A DNA stretch of 64,000 nucleotides. It comes from Portunus trituberculatus. Its lineage: Eukaryota; Arthropoda; Malacostraca; Decapoda; Portunidae. Below the pieces are notes generated by a model that saw nothing but the letters and a program-made list of their open reading frames with translations, ran no database searches and was not told the origin of the DNA. Shown one piece after another: positions 23,880-37,019 of the stretch. A program made the position numbers and the translations under genes. How positions within the stretch are numbered: position 1 is the first letter of the stretch; the number at the start of each line of letters is the position of its first letter. Where the stretch lies: NCBI RefSeq assembly GCF_017591435.1, contig NC_059281.1, positions 10,475,902 to 10,539,901 of the forward strand, given 5' to 3'.

Positions 23880-24320
23880 TAAATAGACGTATGTTTAAAG
23901 AGTGAGGGACAGAAAGCGCTCAAGAGACAAAACAAGCAAACAAAATGAAATTAAATATAGATAGATAGAAAGAGAAAAAGAAAGAATTAAGGAAAGAAAC
24001 GGGAAAAGTAACGAAACAAAGAATGAGATGATGAATGGAAGAGGAGGAAAAAAAAACCTCAGAGGGAACCAGTAAAAGAATATAAAAGCAAAACAGCTGA
24101 AAAGAAAAGGAAAAAGGGAAAATCTAGGGGAAGGCGACAAAGAAATAAAGAAAAAGAGTAAAATAATGAAAGCAAAAGAGAAACGTGCCAAAAATACCGA
24201 ACCCTATACACGAAAAAGAAGATTAAGAGAAAAGTAAAACAGAGAGAAAAAAAAAAACGAAACAGGAAGAATAATGGAAAAAGTGGCGAAAAAGTACCAC
24301 CCCTACACAAAAAGATAAAA
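23880..24320. other. Purine-rich strand tract, no gene
   Basis: About 440 bp with A and G dominating the plus strand and no regular unit. Its antisense open frames (Phe/Leu/Ser-rich) are a composition effect. Confidence 0.8.
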
Positions 24321-24505
24321 AGAGGGGTCGTTTTTCCCCCTTCCCTTTGAGTGGGTGGCGTGTGATCAGCAAGAGTTCTTCAGGTCAGCAGTAAGGGAAC
24401 ACCGCCCCCCTCTGTGCTTACTGGGGGTGAAATGTTAAAATGTTCTCAAGCCACGAACGTCAATTTGAAAAGACAATATTTTTAAAAACCTATTGAAAAT
24501 GTGTT

Positions 24506-24733
<228 letters not shown>

Positions 24734-24971
24734 TTCCCATCCGTCAGCCTTGTGAGAAATACGGTATTTATTTTTTTATTTCGCCCCACGCTGGTAATGT
24801 CTCTTCATAGACCATTAGATATGTTTACGACCTCTTGTGTTGGAGTTATGTGTTATCTCCAGGCTCTTCATGCCGCCAGAAAACTGCTCGAGGGCGTCAG
24901 CTGGTGGTGTCCTCCCGGGAATTCAATCATTTCTACGAACTGAAGTAAACTAATAGCAATAATTCGTCCAG

Positions 24972-25287
<316 letters not shown>

Positions 25288-25529
25288 TAGGTCTCATTCG
25301 AAAATAAAGTGAGGAGGCAGCAGATGAATGTCGTCTATACTGGAGCCTTGGTTGGGTGTGGTTGGGTGAGTCATGGAGTGAGAGGTGGTGGTGATGTCTT
25401 GGTGTTGAGGCCTGGTTAGTGGTGGTGTGTTTTGAAGGGTGTTGTGGTGGTGGTAGTGGTGTGTGGTGGTATATGTGTGTGGTATTTGCAGAGATAGTGT
25501 GGATGAGTGCTGAAGGTAATATTGGTGTG

Positions 25530-25556
25530 TGGTGGTGGTGGTGGTGGTGGTGGTGG

Positions 25557-25587
<31 letters not shown>

Positions 25588-25651
25588 GCTGTAAGGGTAT
25601 TGCCGGTGCTCCTGAATATTTTAGATCCTGACCAGCGGATAAAATCAATAC

Positions 25652-25722
<71 letters not shown>

Positions 25723-25825
25723 AACTGTTTTATTTCGGCATATTACTGCAATTCCCAGATGATGGTGATAATGATAGCAATGGGAGTAAAAATAGCAGGA
25801 TTGTAAAAGTAGTAGTAGTAATGTC

Positions 25826-25919
<94 letters not shown>

Positions 25920-25927
25920 GCAGAAGC

Positions 25928-25961
<34 letters not shown>
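25530..25961. repeat. (GGT)n, (GT)n and compound (AAT)n(AAC)n
   Basis: GGT 25530-25582, GT 25654-25719, AAT 25828-25919 and AAC 25926-25961; only short unique spacers separate them. Confidence 0.97.
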
Positions 25962-25963
<2 letters not shown>

Positions 25964-26190
25964 AAACAAACGTGACAACACAATAATTTCATATTCATTT
26001 TTTCCCCATTAAACGAACGTGACTCTCCCTTTCATGGCGCAATAACAATAACATCAATAATGAAGCAAGTACAGTTTAGATCCAAAGAATACCTACCATA
26101 TACACTTGCTAATCTTACTAAGACGGGTGAGCACGTTATGAAAAACAAGAACGTTAGACAACACTTGACAACTTGAAGGGGAACCACAGA

Positions 26191-26194
<4 letters not shown>

Positions 26195-26249
<55 letters not shown>
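26195..26249. repeat. (AG)27 microsatellite
   Basis: Perfect 55-bp array; a smaller AG run follows at 26593-26609. Confidence 0.96.
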
Positions 26250-26252
<3 letters not shown>

Positions 26253-27618
26253 GGTTATTACCGCAATATGCCCGCTGATAGCAAGGGTTAATGCGATGAC
26301 AATATCAACAACAACAGGGCTTAATGGAGGCTTCATTATCCATTCACCCATTGTTTCCCTCACGCCCCAGCTGTCTCCACCTACACCACCACCCGCTCTA
26401 ATCCCTCCTGACGCTGCACTGACTAAAAAAAAAAAAAAATCATGAAGCTTATCTCAAAGGTACCGACGCTTACAACAGGAGAGCGAGGCGCCTAGAGAGC
26501 CATCCACGAGGACCGTTTATCACGCTTATGGAGATGGACTGCCTCTGCTCCACGATACCGCCACGCCAGCCACAGGTGGAAAAGTGCCGACAGAGAGAGA
26601 GAGAGAGAGTTTCTCCATAATGTATTACCACTTCTTGTGTTTTCTAAGTGTGCGTTATCTTTTCGTATATTTGTTTGTATCTATCTCTCTTTTTTTCAAC
26701 TTATCTTATGTTTTGTTCTTGTGTTATTTTAGCGCCTTTTTTGTTCTTTAGGATGTGATGGGCAGTTAAAATTGTATCGTTAAAATGGTGGCGCGAAATC
26801 TCCATCATGTCTGGTAAGGAGCCATGTGTGACCCAGCAGACTAGATGAAAATCATATTTACGATGTATAAATCAAAGCGTGTTTTGTAAGATAGTGACCA
26901 AACATCAGAAGTAATAATAAATACTACTTGTCACCCACGCACTGTGACGGAATTCATATAATGGACATACGTATGTACACCAATACTTGTAAGTCCTTCA
27001 GGTCTTCTATAACATGTAGTTAGTTTTATAGTGAGTGTGCGCTTTTCCAGAAGAGTGCACGTCCAGGCTTACCAATCTATCTGTACAGGATTTATTGTGC
27101 CAGGAAGGGATTAGCCGCGAAGCTCCAGGCTGAGAGCAGACAGCCAGCATGAATGTTTGTAGGCTGCTGTGAGAAAGTTGCGGAGGGAAAAGGTACACAC
27201 CACTGCATTTTTTCCCAGCTTTTTTCAGATCGTTATCCCTTTCACCAAGGCACAAACATCTTCACAATCTTCACAACGTTTTATTAGTTCACATATTTAC
27301 CAGAGGTTTATCCCTGGCATACTCTGCCTACCAAGAGAAACAGTACTGGTGATGAAGGACTGAACTGGCATGAAGACTGCAGGACGGAATACGAGTGTAT
27401 CTTTAAAGAGAAAGAGAATCCAAAATGAAGGGAACACTGACAAACGGAACTAAATAAAGTATGAACAGTAAGGATAAAGATTGCAGCACTAGAAGTAAAA
27501 CAAAGTGCAAAACAGAGAAAGGTCACAACCAGATGAGGAATACTGACGAAGCTGCATACAGTAGAGACAAAGAGGTAGTGACAGACGCAGTGACGGTGAG
27601 TGAAGCGGCGGGACTCAC
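26250..27618. other. Intronic DNA between A and B
   Basis: Unique sequence with an A13 tract at 26426-26438 and a small AG run; no exon recognised. Confidence 0.6.
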
Positions 27619-27764
27619 CTGAAGTGCGGGAGGATGATATTCTCGTACTCATCAGTGGTGACGTCTGAGATGAGCTTCAGGATGGGCTGCAGCACCGCCG
27701 CCAATACCTCCTGCGTCCTCATCTCCTGCTGCAGCGACGGCCACACGTGCAGGAACCACAGCTT
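27619..27764 (-). CDS. SCYL2: SCYL2 homologue, internal exon A (HEAT-repeat region)
   Basis: This is the most 5' exon recognised. It encodes 48 codons plus two bases, starting KLWFLHVWPSLQQEM and ending NIILPHF. From memory of human SCYL2 it aligns with the first HEAT-like helices after the pseudokinase domain, the part reading LPCLTSEF...EEYVKLILPEL. The acceptor reads ccctgtag and the donor cag/gtgagt on the minus strand. It enters in phase 0 and leaves two bases (ag), which join g of exon B to make Arg. SCYL2 is a catalytically weak or inactive Scy1-family kinase that works in clathrin-mediated trafficking between trans-Golgi and endosomes. The preceding exon, ending in phase 0, was not found; an intron of 7083 bp (20536-27618) follows. 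The exon and its frame are clear; the family call rests on remembered similarity. Confidence 0.85.
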
Positions 27765-28048
27765 CTACAGGGAGGAAAGAAATAAAAAGGCTCAGCAAAG
27801 AGGGACATTGATCAAGGGCAACAAAAAGAGCGAAAAGAAAAGAAATAAATAAGAGTCAAGCCTAAAAGTAACGTCAGTATAATTCAAAATTGGTTAACTC
27901 CTTGAAGTCGTTCTTGAAATCACGAAATCTCAATAAGTAAATGTATATAAGGAGTGCTGTAACTGGATATGCTAATGTTAAGGACACACTGAGCTCCACA
28001 TCAATTGAGCGTGTAAGGTTGTACGTATATCTCGAGGAAATAAGTTAA

Positions 28049-28348
28049 TATGCAAAACATACAAAGAACCTGAATGAGTGAGTCTCGACGCTTAAAATGA
28101 AATAAATAAGTGGACAAAAAAGCTGGAGAATGCTAAAATGATCACTGAATTCCTCAAAGGTAAACGAAACAAGATAATCATTATATATATCCCGTTCACC
28201 AAATAAAGTAGTATGCAAAACATGAGTGAGTCTCGACGCTTAAAATGAAATAAATAAGTGGACAAAAAAGCTGGAGAATGCTAAAATGATCACTGAATTC
28301 CACAAAGGTAAACGAAACAAGATAACAACTATATATCCCGTTCACGAA
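28049..28348. repeat. Tandem duplication, unit about 150-163 bp
   Basis: The block beginning tatgcaaaacat and containing gagtgagtctcgacgctt at 28049-28211 is repeated at 28212-28348. Only a few substitutions and a 15-bp difference near the start separate the copies, so the duplication is recent. Confidence 0.9.
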
Positions 28349-28674
28349 GCAAAGACAACCCGCATCATAATAATCCATATCAACAAACATCTCTTCACAA
28401 CCGCCGCCCAGTAAGAGACATGTTATCTTCCCGCTAAAGGCTAAGCACGAGGGAAGGAAAAGAAAATGATAGAAAAACGAAAGTGCATGCTCCAAAATCT
28501 TTTCCTAGCGATATAAAGTATTTTCAAAAGCCTTTTATAAGCAGAGTGATATATTTTGCATGTATTATCATGAGGGAAGGGAAACACTCTTTAAACATTA
28601 TGTAAGTGGAGTTAGCTATTTTTGTAAGTTTCTTTTTCTTTTTTTTTTATGAAAGGAGTTACGTATAAGCATTA

Positions 28675-28705
<31 letters not shown>

Positions 28706-28710
28706 GAACG

Positions 28711-28975
28711 ACGTCACAATCACCATCACAATCGCATCACAATTACATCGCACTATTCATCATTCATCACGAGTCGAACACCATTAAACCTTCATCACAA
28801 TCACCATCACATACAATACAATCATCATAGCATTCAGTCACCATCACAAAACAGCACCATGACGACCACAACAGTCATTATTCGCATTCATATCACAATC
28901 ACCATTAAAATCTCTACACGATGAGACAATCACCATCACACCACCACACCATCACACCAGTCACCAGGCAAATGC
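28711..28975. repeat. Cryptic ATC/CAC-rich simple sequence
   Basis: Irregular repeats of CATCACAAT-like words over about 260 bp; strongly C/A/T-biased on this strand with few G. Confidence 0.7.
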
Positions 28976-29155
28976 ACCACAAGCTCCTCTAGCACCCCAG
29001 AGCGCCACCAATCACCAAGCCTCTCCTATTTCTTGGTGAGCGTGAGATAAGCGTCTCTCATGCATCTTCCACTGTTCGTGTCCTCGCCTGCCTGACCCAA
29101 TTGTTCTCGTGGATAGGGTGCAAGACGCCTGACTAAGTGGTGATAGTGAAGGGAG

Positions 29156-29201
29156 GAGGAGGAGGAGGAGGAGGAGGTGGTTGTCACTAGTGGCGATAAT
29201 A

Positions 29202-29256
<55 letters not shown>
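29156..29256. repeat. (GGA)n and (AC)27 arrays
   Basis: GGA at 29156-29176 and AC at 29203-29256. Confidence 0.96.
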
Positions 29257-29258
<2 letters not shown>

Positions 29259-29399
29259 ATAGAGCAAAATGGCCTAATGAACTCACCAACAAGCAAACTA
29301 GCCATCTATAAGGAACATACAAGTTCACAAACAAATTCACGATCTAGACTAACTAAAAAAGGACAAATAGATAAATAAATACAACTCAAGCGCCCTCCA

Positions 29400-30450
29400 C
29401 GAATACCAACAACAAATAAACAACAATCACACTTCACTTCACAACAACACACCATTCCCTTGCCACCATCCACCACCTGACGAGTATACCAGTAATTCGG
29501 TCACCGCTCTCTAATTAGGCAGCTCTACGCGTCACAGAATTCCCACAAATAAGGCTACTTTCATTAATCTTGAGGCTAAACAACATTCCTTCCTTTGCAG
29601 TGACTTTCCCATAGAATAACAAGTAATTACAAACGTAGCCTGTGTGTGAGCGTGTCTGAAAATGTTCGATGTGTCTAACAAGTGTGTTTACGTGAGTCTG
29701 TATGTGTCTGAGTGTGTCTATCTATGTATACGTGTGAATGCGAGTCCATGTGTATTTCTACGATATGTGTTCGTATGTCTGCATGAATATGTTTGTGTAA
29801 ATGTGTTATGTCTGCATGTATTTATGTGAGTGTGTGTTTGCGTCTGCTTGCATCTAGTATACAATTTTGTCGGACTAAGGAACTCGCTCTGTGTTATTCT
29901 CGAGACTCAGAGCATTACGATAAACTGGAGTCATGGTGGGGTTCAAAGGCACCGGAGAGATGGGTAAGGATTGACGGGTCCTGCCAGAGAGGGAGGATGG
30001 GTGTTGATTCTCACTGTCTGACCCCTGCAGCCCAGAATGGAGAGCGGCGCTGCATGCATTACTGCTGCCTTGGCTATCCCCTCACACACATTTGAACTTC
30101 ATCCCAACTCGCCGCTCGTTCTCAAATCTAAACCTGACAGTTAAATGGGGATGCTGAATGGCAGCTCCGAATTATTGTTCCTCTGCTTGTGTTGTGTCAT
30201 GGCCTCAGCTGCCTCGCGTGCAATTAATCTCTTAACGCCAGCACGGGCCGTCTCTTACTTAATGCAACAGTAGTAATGTGAGCGTTTTGTTCAATGTAGT
30301 CTTAGTTTTTGGTCAGTAATGTCAGTAAAGTTCATTTTCGTTTACAATCAGTGAATTTCAAGAGTAATACCCCAAAAACTTCAAACCTTTATCAGAAATT
30401 TATGTTCGCGAGAATCATGATTATTTCCCGAGTATAATGTTTGGTTACAC
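29400..30450. other. Unique DNA, no recognised gene
   Basis: 29640-29850 is TGTG/TGTC-rich cryptic simple sequence. 30110-30290 is balanced and contains AATTAATC-type AT motifs. No exon settled. Confidence 0.5.
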
Positions 30451-30451
30451 A

Positions 30452-30560
30452 ACAAGAAAAAAAAAAAAAAGACGGAGGAAAGGTGAGGGATCGAACCCGG
30501 AACACAACCGTCTGAAGGCCAATGACTGACCTTTGGGCTGGTGATTCGGTATGCCCCACT
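30452..30560 (-). mobile_element. Probable tRNA-like SINE fragment
   Basis: On the minus strand a tRNA-like stretch with gggttcgatccc (B box) near 30487 is preceded by ggccttcagacggttgtg and followed, after tcctccgtc, by an oligo-T tract (A15 on the plus strand, 30459-30472). The A box is degenerate. Low-to-moderate support. Confidence 0.5.
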
Positions 30561-30592
30561 CTTTCCCACACAACACATCAAATTACTTCCTG

Positions 30593-30598
<6 letters not shown>

Positions 30599-30647
<49 letters not shown>
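30599..30647. repeat. (CT)24 microsatellite
   Basis: 49-bp array adjacent to the SINE fragment at 30452-30560. Confidence 0.96.
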
Positions 30648-30650
<3 letters not shown>

Positions 30651-31406
30651 GTACAGCCATGTTTGAGCTCAGTGTTTGGTACATGGGTAAATATTTACAT
30701 GTCCCTCCTCCCTTTCATCATCAATCCCTCCCCTAGAACAGCAAGCCTGGGGGAACTTGAGGGACAACTGGATTATCGGTTGGGGAAAGGTAAAATACAC
30801 CATTTTGGCAATTCTTAAAAAGCCGAAGGGGAAAGTACCATTTTAAGCAAAAAGATTACCCTACTGACACATAATGATCCCCCCCCTCTCTCTCTTTCTC
30901 TGTCAACAGTACCAGACGGAGGCAACAGGTGGCGCACAGACAGACAGCTACTTCGATAACTGTTAGCGAAGAAAAGTTTGGCATTGGATCATCTTCAATC
31001 ACGTGTGCTCGAATGTGCCTGCCCCGCTGTCTCATTGGCCGAGACATGGCGTAGGGAGACTGTGGGCGTGTGCAGTGAGATTAATTAAGGAACGTGCGCT
31101 TCTTCTGACCTTTTACTTGGCTGACACGTGTATTTTTCGTGTAACTTTCGTCATTCTACACTTTATTCACTTATTTCGTTGTTATGTGCTTCATTTATTG
31201 TTATCGCGCGCCATGTTTCTAGTAAGCAAGATAAATATTAACCTAGAGTGGAGTTTTACGTTCCCGGCCAATGCCTGTTAGTAGCAATAGGAAACAAATG
31301 AAGGAGGTGAATATAAAGTTTGAACCAAATCCAGTCTTTAGTTTACTATGAGCTTCCTGCGTAGTGGTGGTTATAATTGTATTTTTTTTGTTTCTCCTAA
31401 TCTTCT

Positions 31407-31408
<2 letters not shown>

Positions 31409-31499
<91 letters not shown>

Positions 31500-31517
31500 T
31501 CCTGGACTAATACGCAC

Positions 31518-31560
<43 letters not shown>
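31409..31560. repeat. (AG)41 and (CA)20 arrays
   Basis: AG 31409-31490 and CA 31520-31560. Confidence 0.97.
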
Positions 31561-31564
<4 letters not shown>

Positions 31565-31758
31565 AACAAACAAAGGTTTTCAGAATAATGTGAAATAGAT
31601 GCATGACAAAAGAAATAAATATACACAATGAGATAAAAACAACGCGCTCCAGTGATTCATATTAAGAGTTTTGAAGAGAACGAAAGAGAGAGAGAAAAAA
31701 ATGCGATCTCGTTCTGGAATGCTAAATGGAAATTATCTTTTTAATTTAGCGAGATAAG

Positions 31759-31763
<5 letters not shown>

Positions 31764-31827
<64 letters not shown>

Positions 31828-31959
31828 GATCATATCCGTTTTCTTTGCTCATTAGTTCATATGTTTATCTGTTTAGTTTGTTTGCTTCATCTTTCCGTAA
31901 AGTGTGTTTGTTTTCCATTCTAATTCTGTTTCCCTTACTTATTTTTTTTTGCATGTCCA

Positions 31960-32044
<85 letters not shown>
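31764..32044. repeat. Inverted (AG)30 / (CT)40 pair
   Basis: AG 31764-31824 and CT 31965-32044 are complementary across about 140 bases, a potential long hairpin. (CCT)18 follows at 32141-32196. Confidence 0.97.
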
Positions 32045-32049
<5 letters not shown>

Positions 32050-32197
32050 CCCTCCTTTATCGTTTTCTCTTTGATGGAGTTTCATTACCTTTCTTTGTCT
32101 CTTTCCCTAACTTAATCCTTCTCCATTTCCTCCTCCTTCCCTCCTCCTCCTCCTCCTCCTCCTCCTCCTCCTCCTCCTCCTCCTCCTCCTCCTCCTA

Positions 32198-33249
32198 GTA
32201 CTGCTATCCTCCCTTCCTCCTTCCCTTCCCTGTTCGTTTCCTCTCCCACGCTCTCCTATCCCGACAAGCTTCCTCCCCTATTCCTCCATCACCCTCCACA
32301 CCGGAATCCTCTTATGACAAGATTAAACCTCCTCCCGCCAGCACAAGGGGAATTTGAATCCTTTTGTATGCATTTCAAGACCGCAAGTATACGCCCGTAG
32401 CGCTTATATAATGGTGACTTGTCGCTCAGGTTCTAGGGTGATGGTGTTCGATACTTCAAGGTTCAGGTTCAAAGTAGTCTCGAAAGTGCTAAGATATTAT
32501 TTGTGGGGGATTGTGAATGTAAAGTATGCGTTCTTTGTTTTTATTTTAGACTTTTTTTTTTTTCTTTTCGTGTGTGTAAAATCAGTGTTGTTGGTCTCAA
32601 GGGAATATTTTAATGCATTTCTATATTGTTTTAGTCTCTATCTACTGACTTTAATGTGCGAAAATATTGACAAACTGCTGGTATCGATTATAAAAGTAAA
32701 CAGCACAGGAGAAATGGCATTTTAATCTCCCCACGCCTCACAAACTTCACCAGAATATTAAGATGAATTGGGGAGAAATATAATGATGACAAATGATGAT
32801 ATTGAAAGGAAAGTAAAAATGAAAAAGAGGGAGAGAGAGGATGTGAATAACGAAGGTAATTGTGAAAGATAAAGCCGAGTGAAAAAATGGAATTAATGTG
32901 TAAAATGGCGAATGAATGAAAGACATGGATGGAAAAGTGTTGAGAGAGAGACAGAAAGAGGCATAAATGTGAAAAAAGAAGAAATGAGATTAAAAAAATA
33001 TAAGTATCGATTAATGTTAAGAAATGTAAAGGGATGAATGTAAAAGTAAAAAAAAATGCAGATGTTATTACTATTTTTAGGATGAAAGAAAAATAAACGT
33101 GAAAAACAAAGAGAATGATAATTAAAAAAAAAAAAAAGCAGAATATGAAAAGAAAATTAAGTTAGATAAGTGCACGGTTCATAAGAGTCAGACAAAACAT
33201 ACAAGTCATCGTATACGTATAAATAAACAACCATATTCCCGCCACTGCA
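32198..33249. other. AT-rich DNA, no recognised gene
   Basis: 32340-32730 is unique; 32760-33160 is A/G-rich with A tracts. Confidence 0.6.
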
Positions 33250-33356
33250 GACCGGTGCCTACTGATAGTGGCTGAACCCGTACATATGAGAGAGCGCGGT
33301 TCGAGTCCCTCTCACGTCAAGGGGCTTAAAAAAAAAAACAAAACAAAACAAAGAGC
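33250..33356 (+). mobile_element. tRNA-like SINE fragment with A-rich tail
   Basis: A tRNA-like segment contains cgcggttcgagtccctc (B box) at about 33296-33312, followed by caaggggctt and an A-rich tail (33328-33353). The A box near gatagtggctgaac is plausible. It could be a decayed tRNA copy instead. Confidence 0.5.
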
Positions 33357-33639
33357 TTACCACCTTTCAGATTACCGACAATTTATCACACTTCCCTGGT
33401 GCTGCACTGCCATAATTCATCACTGTTACATTCACTATAAACTGCACCATTAAAACAAACACTTTATTATGCACTACAAACTCTTAAAAGATATGTCATG
33501 CTCTATAAACACGAAATATAAGACTGTACACTATATCATACATCATAAACACTATTAAATGCACCATACACGTTATGAAAAAAGTTAGACACAACAAAAT
33601 ATGCAACAAAGATTCACATACTCTATCCCTTACTTTCCC

Positions 33640-33642
<3 letters not shown>

Positions 33643-33703
<61 letters not shown>

Positions 33704-33721
33704 ATACACACACACACACAC
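33643..33721. repeat. (CA)n, imperfect
   Basis: 79-bp CA array with two CATA interruptions near 33699-33706. Confidence 0.96.
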
Positions 33722-33908
33722 GTAATCTGGGGCAAGGGGAAGTCAGTGATTAAATAAACAAATAATTATGGTTCCCGATAGCAATCATGTCATGTTTCAG
33801 CCGAAAATACACCACCGCCTTCTCAGTCCACGAGGCGCGAGTGTAATAAGGACAGTGCGCTCAATGAATGCGTAATGAGAGCAAATTCAAGATAGCAAGT
33901 CCATTTAT

Positions 33909-33919
33909 TATCATTATTA

Positions 33920-33969
<50 letters not shown>

Positions 33970-34043
33970 GTTTTTGTTGTTGTTGATGTTAAAAATATTA
34001 TGTTAGTAGTATCAATATTAACATTAGTTTCAGTCTTAGTGTT

Positions 34044-34103
<60 letters not shown>
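33909..34103. repeat. (ATT)20 and (AGC)n(AGT)n arrays
   Basis: ATT 33909-33970; AGC then AGT 34045-34103. Confidence 0.96.
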
Positions 34104-34104
<1 letters not shown>

Positions 34105-34633
34105 TCAACATTAATTATTATCACTAATATTTGATTCACAGTGAACACAAAATCGATAAAACAAGAAAATAAATAAAGGAATGATGAAAGGCAGACACTT
34201 ACCAATGCATGGAAACGAATAAATGATGAATAAATAAACGAATATTTAAAAACGACAATAGGCAATGAAAAAAAAAAAAAAAAAAAAATAGAAAAAAAAA
34301 ACAAAACGAAAAAAAAAAAAAAATACATCTAAACTTGGAAACTACTTATACAAATATATAACTATCACGAAAATAAATAAATAGATAAATAAATAAGGGA
34401 AGTAAATAAAAACAAAATAACAGCGCAGACTTGTTGGCGTGGCAATTACCATAATCTAGTTTGGCAGCGGCGGGCAGTCACAAGTGGAATCAACAGGTGT
34501 AGCGGGAATGCACACCTGCCACACCCACGCCACCCACACCACCACGCCACCCACGCCCTCACACCCACCCACCGCTACATCAATTCATCAAGCCAATTAA
34601 CAACAAAATATTGCCACGTGTAAACAATCATCG

Positions 34634-34635
<2 letters not shown>

Positions 34636-34722
<87 letters not shown>
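34636..34722. repeat. Compound (AC)26(TC)17
   Basis: AC to 34688 continues directly as CT to 34722. Confidence 0.96.
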
Positions 34723-35122
34723 AGGAAGGTGATTCAAAGGAAGAAGGAAACGATAGAGAGGAAAAGTACAGAGAGGTTACCAAATGATTTCACAGCATTA
34801 ACTTGATTAAGACTCCGTGAAAATACTTAATACTCGTGACTATGTATGTATTTTTAACTGAATATTTGCTATGACTTTTTTTTTTTAGTCTTTCTATGTT
34901 ATGCTCTTCCTTTATTTTTTTTCATTTTCGTTTGTTAAAGTTACTAGTATTGTTTTAATCTACGTATTTATTTCATTCTATTCGTGTATTTATTCACCTT
35001 TCTACAATAGAGGACATGCATTGTTAGGACGAACTAGTAACGCTATTGTACCTGCACACACTTTTCAAAATAACAATTAAAGTGTGAATATTTAATAACA
35101 CAGCGATAAGGGAGGAGGTAGA

Positions 35123-35124
<2 letters not shown>

Positions 35125-35198
<74 letters not shown>
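35125..35198. repeat. (AC)37 microsatellite
   Basis: Perfect 74-bp array; a small AG run lies at 35619-35648. Confidence 0.97.
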
Positions 35199-35200
<2 letters not shown>

Positions 35201-35614
35201 TGAAGCAGAGAGTAGAAAAAGTAGAATGAAGTTGCATCGATCTATATGACAAAGGGAGGATACGGAGAGACAAGGGCACGAAGGAAGAGACACAGGAAAA
35301 CTTAGACTGGGAAAGGGTGAGAGGTGAGGAGAGAACGAGAGAGGCAGAGTGAGGCAAGGTGAGGCAGGGTGAGGCATGGGCGTGGAGGGGCAGGCTTAGC
35401 AGGATCATCTCACAGCCTCATCACACACGGCTCATCAGGCTTGGCTCTCTCCCTCTCTCCTTCCCTCCCTCCAGCCCACCCTCCCTCTCTTGCCGCCTAC
35501 AAAAAGCTGACAAAAGAATGAAGGGGAAAAAAACTCCTCTCAGGCCGCAGGTAAATGAAGGTCGCGGCGGAAATATAGATAAAAAGGTGAAGAAAAGTAC
35601 GAAAACCCTTCCCG

Positions 35615-35651
<37 letters not shown>

Positions 35652-36142
35652 TGTCAATTATTAGTAGTCACCACCACTAAACCGGATTATTTTGAGCAGC
35701 AAGTCACTCCAGTGGAAATTTACTGGAAACAATGACGGTATGGTTAAGAGGTCAAGAGGTCAGTTAATCATTCCCCCCACACACACGCACGGGTTTCCCA
35801 AGAATGTTTTTCCTATTAAGAATGAAGAAATCTAGTTAAGTTATCACTGAAACACAGAAAACCCTTAAAAATACGAATAATTTCAAGTAGAGTCTTTTAA
35901 GAGAAGTGGAGGAGCGGCACAAAAGTATGTCAGAGTACGAACGTTTATTCAAAGCTCCCACAGCGACTCCACACTTGTCTGCACCTCCTCCCAATCCATC
36001 ACTAGTGAAAGCTTCTCAGCATCGACTCGATACTCCTTGGGTTCATAACTCAGCGGGAACGAGGAATGACTCACCTGCAATATTCGTGAGTTCTGCAGGT
36101 GTTTTGAGGTGTTTCTTTGTGACGAGTGAGGCTTGTGTTGCT

Positions 36143-36145
<3 letters not shown>

Positions 36146-36193
<48 letters not shown>

Positions 36194-36427
36194 CGCTCCT
36201 CTTGCACTTGTGAATATTGAACACTTCCTTAATGTTTTTTTGTACATATTTTCTGTTTATTTGAGTCTATTTAATGAAGAATATCGGTGTCCTTTTCTTT
36301 ATAGTCTTGCATGTAAACAAAAACTACACACGATGGAACGTACAATTAAAACACTTGCAAATATTAAAAACTTCACTGATGCATAGTTTCTTTTTCCATA
36401 TTATTTTCTTTATAAGTTTGTTTCTTT

Positions 36428-36498
<71 letters not shown>
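36146..36498. repeat. (GT)23 and (CT)34 arrays
   Basis: GT 36146-36192 and CT 36430-36498. Confidence 0.96.
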
Positions 36499-36500
<2 letters not shown>

Positions 36501-36917
36501 ACCTATACTTTCCTTTCCACTCTTTCAGCTCAGCCTCTCCCCACATCCAGCCTTCTCGTCCTGAAACCTCCCTGCTCCCTCAGCCATTCCCGCCCTATGG
36601 TTCGGCTTAGATTCGTTTCCAGACGTATAAATGGCCTTGCGGTGCCCGAGAAGGTCTGAGCCGAGCGGGTTCGCCTCTTATCTTCGTCTCTAAAGAAATA
36701 AAGGATCTTTGAGAAGGGAATATGGCGAGGTAACTCTTTGTACCACCTAAACCCAGCCCACGCTCACTCTGCTTCCATCGCCTCTCTTCACTCACCTGTG
36801 TTCCTCTCCCTGACGCCTGCCCTACTTCGATGCCTCTTGAAGCCTCTCCATAGTGTCCACTCACACACACACACACATACACACACGTCTATCTTTCCTT
36901 TTAGCCTACCTTTTCTT

Positions 36918-36919
<2 letters not shown>

Positions 36920-36988
<69 letters not shown>
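36920..36988. repeat. (GA)34 microsatellite
   Basis: Perfect 69-bp array with a short CA run just before (36863-36887). Confidence 0.96.
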
Positions 36989-36992
<4 letters not shown>

Positions 36993-37019
36993 TCAGTATT
37001 TGAATGTAGAGTCTTCTAA

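Noticed and set aside
28711..28975. CRISPR-like or regularly spaced repeats
   Set aside because: The CATCACAAT words are irregular simple sequence in a eukaryotic genome, with no constant repeat and spacer structure.
35949..36075. 41-residue minus frame reading SYEPKEYRVDAEKLS
   Set aside because: Protein-like in style, but it starts at a gtgagt donor-like site, has no acceptor of quality and matches no family I know.
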